A stretch of 15,822 nucleotides of DNA from an uncultured Clostridia bacterium (lineage in GTDB: Bacteria > Bacillota > Clostridia > Oscillospirales > Acutalibacteraceae). This document shows positions 13,387 through 15,822 of this stretch, piece by piece; within the stretch, counting starts at the first letter, position 1, and the number at the start of each line of letters is the position of its first letter. The DNA is taken from NCBI GenBank assembly GCA_947623765.1, contig CANQIG010000018.1, positions 1 through 15,822 on the forward strand, read 5' to 3'. The notes beneath the pieces are model-generated. The model had not been told where the DNA came from. It was given only the letters and a program-made list of their open reading frames with translations, and searched no databases. Made by a program: the position numbers and the translations under genes.

Positions 13387-14688
13387 TCAGACCCGGCGGA
13401 GGAGGCGCGCGCCGTAGGGCGCGAGCTCCACGCGGCCGTCTATGCGGACGCGCTCCCCGGTGAGCAGGTCCTCGGCGTCGAAGCTGCCGCGCGCGTCGAC
13501 GGCGCACGGCGCGCTCTCGGCGTTCACGGCGCAGTAGACGGTCTCGCCGTCCTTTTCCCGGGCGAAGAGCAGGTTCTTGTTCTGGATCGTGACGTTTCGG
13601 TAATCGCCGTACTGGAGCGCGCGGCTCGCGCGCTTCGCGGCGGCGAGCTTTGCGATGTGCGCCGTCAGTTCGTTTTCCTCCGGGCGCTCGAAACAGGGGC
13701 GCAGCGCCGGGTCGCCGTCGGATTTCTTTGCCTTCGTGCCCCACTCGCTGCCGTAATAGAGGCACGGCACGCCGGGCATCGCAAAGAGCAGCGCGTAGAG
13801 CGGGAAGAGCTGCCGTTCGTCGTTCAGGATGCTCGCGACGCGCGTCACGTCGTGGTTGTCCGCGAAGCTGAGGAGGTTTTTCCCTTTGTAGAGCGTCCAC
13901 GGCTCCGGGCCGAACTGCCGCGCGAGCGAATGGGCGATCTCGAACAGGTTCATCGAGTTGAACGCCGAGTACAAGCCCTTGTAGCACTCGTAGTTCGTCA
14001 CGCTGTGGAGCCCCGCATTCAGCACACGGTTGTAGTCGCCGTGGATCATCTCGCCGCAAAGCCAGAAATCGGGCTTCAGCCAATCGCAGTGCTGCCGCAG
14101 CCGCCTGAGGAAACTGTCCGGCAGGAGATATGCGACGTCGAGCCGCAGGCCGTCGACGCCGAACTCCCGCACCCAGCCGGTCACGCAGTCGAGCAGGTAG
14201 TCGACGACGGCGGGATTTTGGAGGTTGAGCTTCACGAGCTCGTAATGGCCCTCCCAGCCCTCGTACCAGAAGCCGTCGTTGTAGGGGGAGTTGCCGTCGA
14301 AGTTCGTGTGGAACCAGTCGCGGTAGGGGGAATCCCAGCGCTTCTCCTGCACGTCGCGGAAGGCGAAGAACCCGCGCCCGACGTGGTTGAACACGCCGTC
14401 GAGCACGACACGGATGCCGTTTTCGTGCAGCGCGTCGGCGACTGCTTTGAAGTCTTCATTTGTGCCGAGGCGGCAGTCGAGCGTCCGGTAGTCGCGCGTG
14501 TCGTAGCCGTGCGCGTCGGAATCGAAAACAGGGGAGAAATACACCGCGCCGACGGAGAGGCGCTTCAAGTGGTCGATCCAGTCGAGCACCTTCCGGATGC
14601 GCGGGACGGTCACGCCGTCGTTTTGCGCGGGCGCGCCGCAAAAGCCGAGCGGGTAGATCTGATAGAATACGGTCTCGTCAGCCCACAT
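13387..14688 (-). CDS. GH13 alpha-amylase family enzyme, cytoplasmic
   Basis: This 433-aa (beta/alpha)8-barrel glycosidase has all four GH13 regions: DGVFNH (97-102), GLRLDVA with nucleophile D184, CGEMIHG with acid/base E213, and FADNHD with D280. FYQIYPLGFCG at the start is typical of cyclomaltodextrinase and maltodextrin-glucosidase relatives acting on alpha-1,4-glucans. There is no signal peptide, so it likely works on short imported dextrins or stored glycogen. At 433 aa it lacks the N-terminal starch-binding domain of classical cyclomaltodextrinases (near 580 aa). The exact specificity cannot be read. The ATG at 14688 has AAGGAA 9 nt upstream. It is separated from iorB by a terminator-like hairpin, but no clear promoter was seen. 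Confidence 0.9.
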   Translation of the reverse strand: MWADETVFYQIYPLGFCGAPAQNDGVTVPRIRKVLDWIDHLKRLSVGAVYFSPVFDSDAHGYDTRDYRTLDCRLGTNEDFKAVADALHENGIRVVLDGVFNHVGRGFFAFRDVQEKRWDSPYRDWFHTNFDGNSPYNDGFWYEGWEGHYELVKLNLQNPAVVDYLLDCVTGWVREFGVDGLRLDVAYLLPDSFLRRLRQHCDWLKPDFWLCGEMIHGDYNRVLNAGLHSVTNYECYKGLYSAFNSMNLFEIAHSLARQFGPEPWTLYKGKNLLSFADNHDVTRVASILNDERQLFPLYALLFAMPGVPCLYYGSEWGTKAKKSDGDPALRPCFERPEENELTAHIAKLAAAKRASRALQYGDYRNVTIQNKNLLFAREKDGETVYCAVNAESAPCAVDARGSFDAEDLLTGERVRIDGRVELAPYGARLLRRV

Positions 14689-14735
14689 AATTCAAAGTTC
14701 CTTTCCAAAGGGGGAAATTGCGCGTCGCGCGCGCG

Positions 14736-14795
14736 AAAAGCGCAGACTGCCGCGCCCGCTCCCCGGTTCCGGCGAACGGGCGGCGCGGTCTGCGC
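14736..14795 (-). terminator. Probable terminator after iorB
   Basis: On the minus strand GCGCAGAC (14795-14788) pairs with GTCTGCGC (14747-14740), continued inward by CGCG and CCCG pairings with 3-nt bulges, giving a long GC-rich hairpin followed by TTTT (14739-14736). It begins about 24 nt after the iorB stop. The short T run makes efficiency uncertain. Confidence 0.6.
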
Positions 14796-14818
14796 AAAAA
14801 GGTTTTTGGGATCGCGGT

Positions 14819-15367
14819 TCAGACGCCGCGGATCGCGGCGAGGTTCACAGCGCGGTGGCGCTCGGGGAGGAGGGCCTCCACGGCGGCGCAGAGCTCCGAG
14901 ACGTCAAAGCCGAGGACGCCCGCCCGCGCGGCCTCGCCGAGCAGCGCGGAATTGAGCGCCTTGGAGTTGCCGCAGCGCTCCGCCGCGCCGGTGGCGTCGC
15001 AGAGCGTGAGGCTCGCGACGTGCGCGGTGAGGTAATCCAGCATTTCGGCGGGATCGTAGTTCCCGGTGACGGCCTGCAGCGGGCGCGTGTTCACGACCGC
15101 CGCGCCGCCCTTTTTCAGGTAGGGCAGGGAGCGGACGGCCTCCGCCGGTTCAAACGCGATGAGCAGGTCCGCCGTGCCGAACGGCAGCTGCGGCGCCGCC
15201 GTATCTTCGCCGATGCGGACATGGCTCGCGACGCAACCGCCGCGCTGCGCCATGCCGATCGTCTCCGCCGTATGGACCGGCAGGCCCTTCGCGGTGGCGC
15301 ACTGGGCGAGGAGCTTCGAGGCGAGGACGGTCCCCTGACCGCCGACGCCGCAGAGCAGAATATCCAT
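14819..15367 (-). CDS. iorB: Indolepyruvate:ferredoxin oxidoreductase, beta subunit
   Basis: This 182-aa protein begins with MDILLCGVGGQGT (1-13), followed by AETIGMAQRGG (35-45), SHVR and DLLIAFEPAEA (68-78). These are marks of the gamma-type domain of 2-oxoacid:ferredoxin oxidoreductases found in IorB. With IorA it oxidatively decarboxylates arylpyruvates from aromatic amino acids to aryl-acetyl-CoA, reducing ferredoxin; it is typical of amino-acid-fermenting anaerobes. The frame is open further upstream, but the true start is the ATG at 15367: it overlaps the iorA stop by one base (TAATG), has AGGAGG 7 nt upstream, and gives the family N-terminus. The upstream extension is iorA read out of frame. 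Confidence 0.93.
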   Translation of the reverse strand: MDILLCGVGGQGTVLASKLLAQCATAKGLPVHTAETIGMAQRGGCVASHVRIGEDTAAPQLPFGTADLLIAFEPAEAVRSLPYLKKGGAAVVNTRPLQAVTGNYDPAEMLDYLTAHVASLTLCDATGAAERCGNSKALNSALLGEAARAGVLGFDVSELCAAVEALLPERHRAVNLAAIRGV

Positions 15368-15822
15368 TACGCGTCCTCCTTTTGCAGCGCCCCGAACGGG
15401 CAGATGTCGGCGCACAGGCCGCAGCCGGTGCAGAGCGTCGTGTCGACCGCGACGGCGTTCTCCCCGCGCCGAAGCGCCGGGCAGCCGAGCTCGCGGATGC
15501 ACTTTCCGCAGTTCACGCAGTTCTCCCCGACGGTGACGGGCTTTTGCGGGCGGATGCGCGCCGCGCACGGGGACTTATAGATGATCGCCGAGACGCCGGG
15601 CGCGTCCATCGCGTCCTTCGCGGCCTGTATGGCCGCTTTCACGTCGAACGGGTCGACGGTAATGACCGGCGAGACGCCGACGGCCTCGAGGATCTTCGGG
15701 ATCGAGATCTTTTCCGCCGCGCCGCCGATCGCCGAGAGGCCTGTTCCGGGGTGCGGCTGGTGGCCGGTCATGGCGGTGGTGTCGTTGTCGAGCACGACGA
15801 CGGTCTCCTTCGCGCCGTTGTA
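15367..15822 (-). CDS. iorA: Indolepyruvate:ferredoxin oxidoreductase, alpha subunit (partial, N-terminus off window)
   Basis: Only the last 151 codons are present. They contain the end of the C-terminal thiamine-diphosphate domain (VVVLDNDTTAMTGHQPHPGTG, with the conserved DN and the TGHQ segment) and the C-terminal ferredoxin domain with two [4Fe-4S] motifs: CVNCGKCIRELGCP and CTGCGLCADICP. The first cluster has four residues before its last cysteine rather than three, as I recall for IorA. The product pairs with IorB, encoded immediately after with a one-base overlap. The reading frame is intact up to the window edge. Confidence 0.95.
   Translation of the reverse strand, partial: YNGAKETVVVLDNDTTAMTGHQPHPGTGLSAIGGAAEKISIPKILEAVGVSPVITVDPFDVKAAIQAAKDAMDAPGVSAIIYKSPCAARIRPQKPVTVGENCVNCGKCIRELGCPALRRGENAVAVDTTLCTGCGLCADICPFGALQKEDA

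Noticed and set aside
13357..14955. A 532-codon plus-strand frame across the GH13 gene
   Set aside because: It is antisense to four intact GH13 catalytic regions and lacks a ribosome-binding site or domain.
15370..15568. N-terminal extension of iorB by 67 codons
   Set aside because: The extra residues are iorA ferredoxin-domain DNA read in another frame; the ATG at 15367 has a near-perfect Shine-Dalgarno and gives the family N-terminus.

Overview
The window is about 15.8 kb of GC-rich, densely coded bacterial chromosome. Protein content points to a Gram-positive anaerobe of the Clostridia, probably Oscillospirales or a relative. The signs are a YfhO plus CsbB-like glycosylation pair, a Firmicutes-type (class II) GalT, a DNA polymerase I with a decayed proofreading domain, a YwlE-type phosphatase, indolepyruvate:ferredoxin oxidoreductase, strong Shine-Dalgarno sites, and GTG/TTG starts. 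This placement is inference from gene families; no rRNA or marker phylogeny is available. No tRNA, rRNA, CRISPR array, transposase or phage gene was seen.

Layout. (1) Positions 1-4732, minus strand: a four-gene overlapping operon, yfhO, a polyprenyl-phosphate glycosyltransferase, a 75-aa cysteine-rich protein, and a DUF3810-type membrane metallopeptidase cut by the left window edge. It looks devoted to the cell envelope. (2) Positions 4800-4946: a divergent promoter region with a perfect 16-bp palindrome just after the yfbR transcription start. (3) Positions 4947-10057, plus strand: a tight housekeeping operon yfbR, dusB, polA, rlmA (nucleotide pool, tRNA modification, DNA repair, rRNA methylation). 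(4) Positions 10029-10640: a gene-free repeat region with three direct copies of a roughly 180-bp hairpin-rich unit plus one inverted partial copy that forms the 3' end of rlmA. (5) Positions 10660-13042, plus strand: a YwlE-type low-molecular-weight phosphatase, rimI and galT, spaced 3-4 bp apart, then a strong bidirectional terminator. (6) Positions 13151-13386: noncoding DNA with several stem-loops. (7) Positions 13387-15822, minus strand: a cytoplasmic GH13 amylase-family enzyme, a terminator-like hairpin, then iorB and the end of iorA.

Most genes are ordinary core metabolism. The least ordinary parts are the hairpin repeat array between rlmA and the phosphatase gene, where the outer stem bases of one hairpin change in a compensated way between copies, and the envelope operon, which joins a known glycosylation pair to two poorly characterised partners. 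GC-rich coding produces many long open frames antisense to the real genes; these were treated as shadows.
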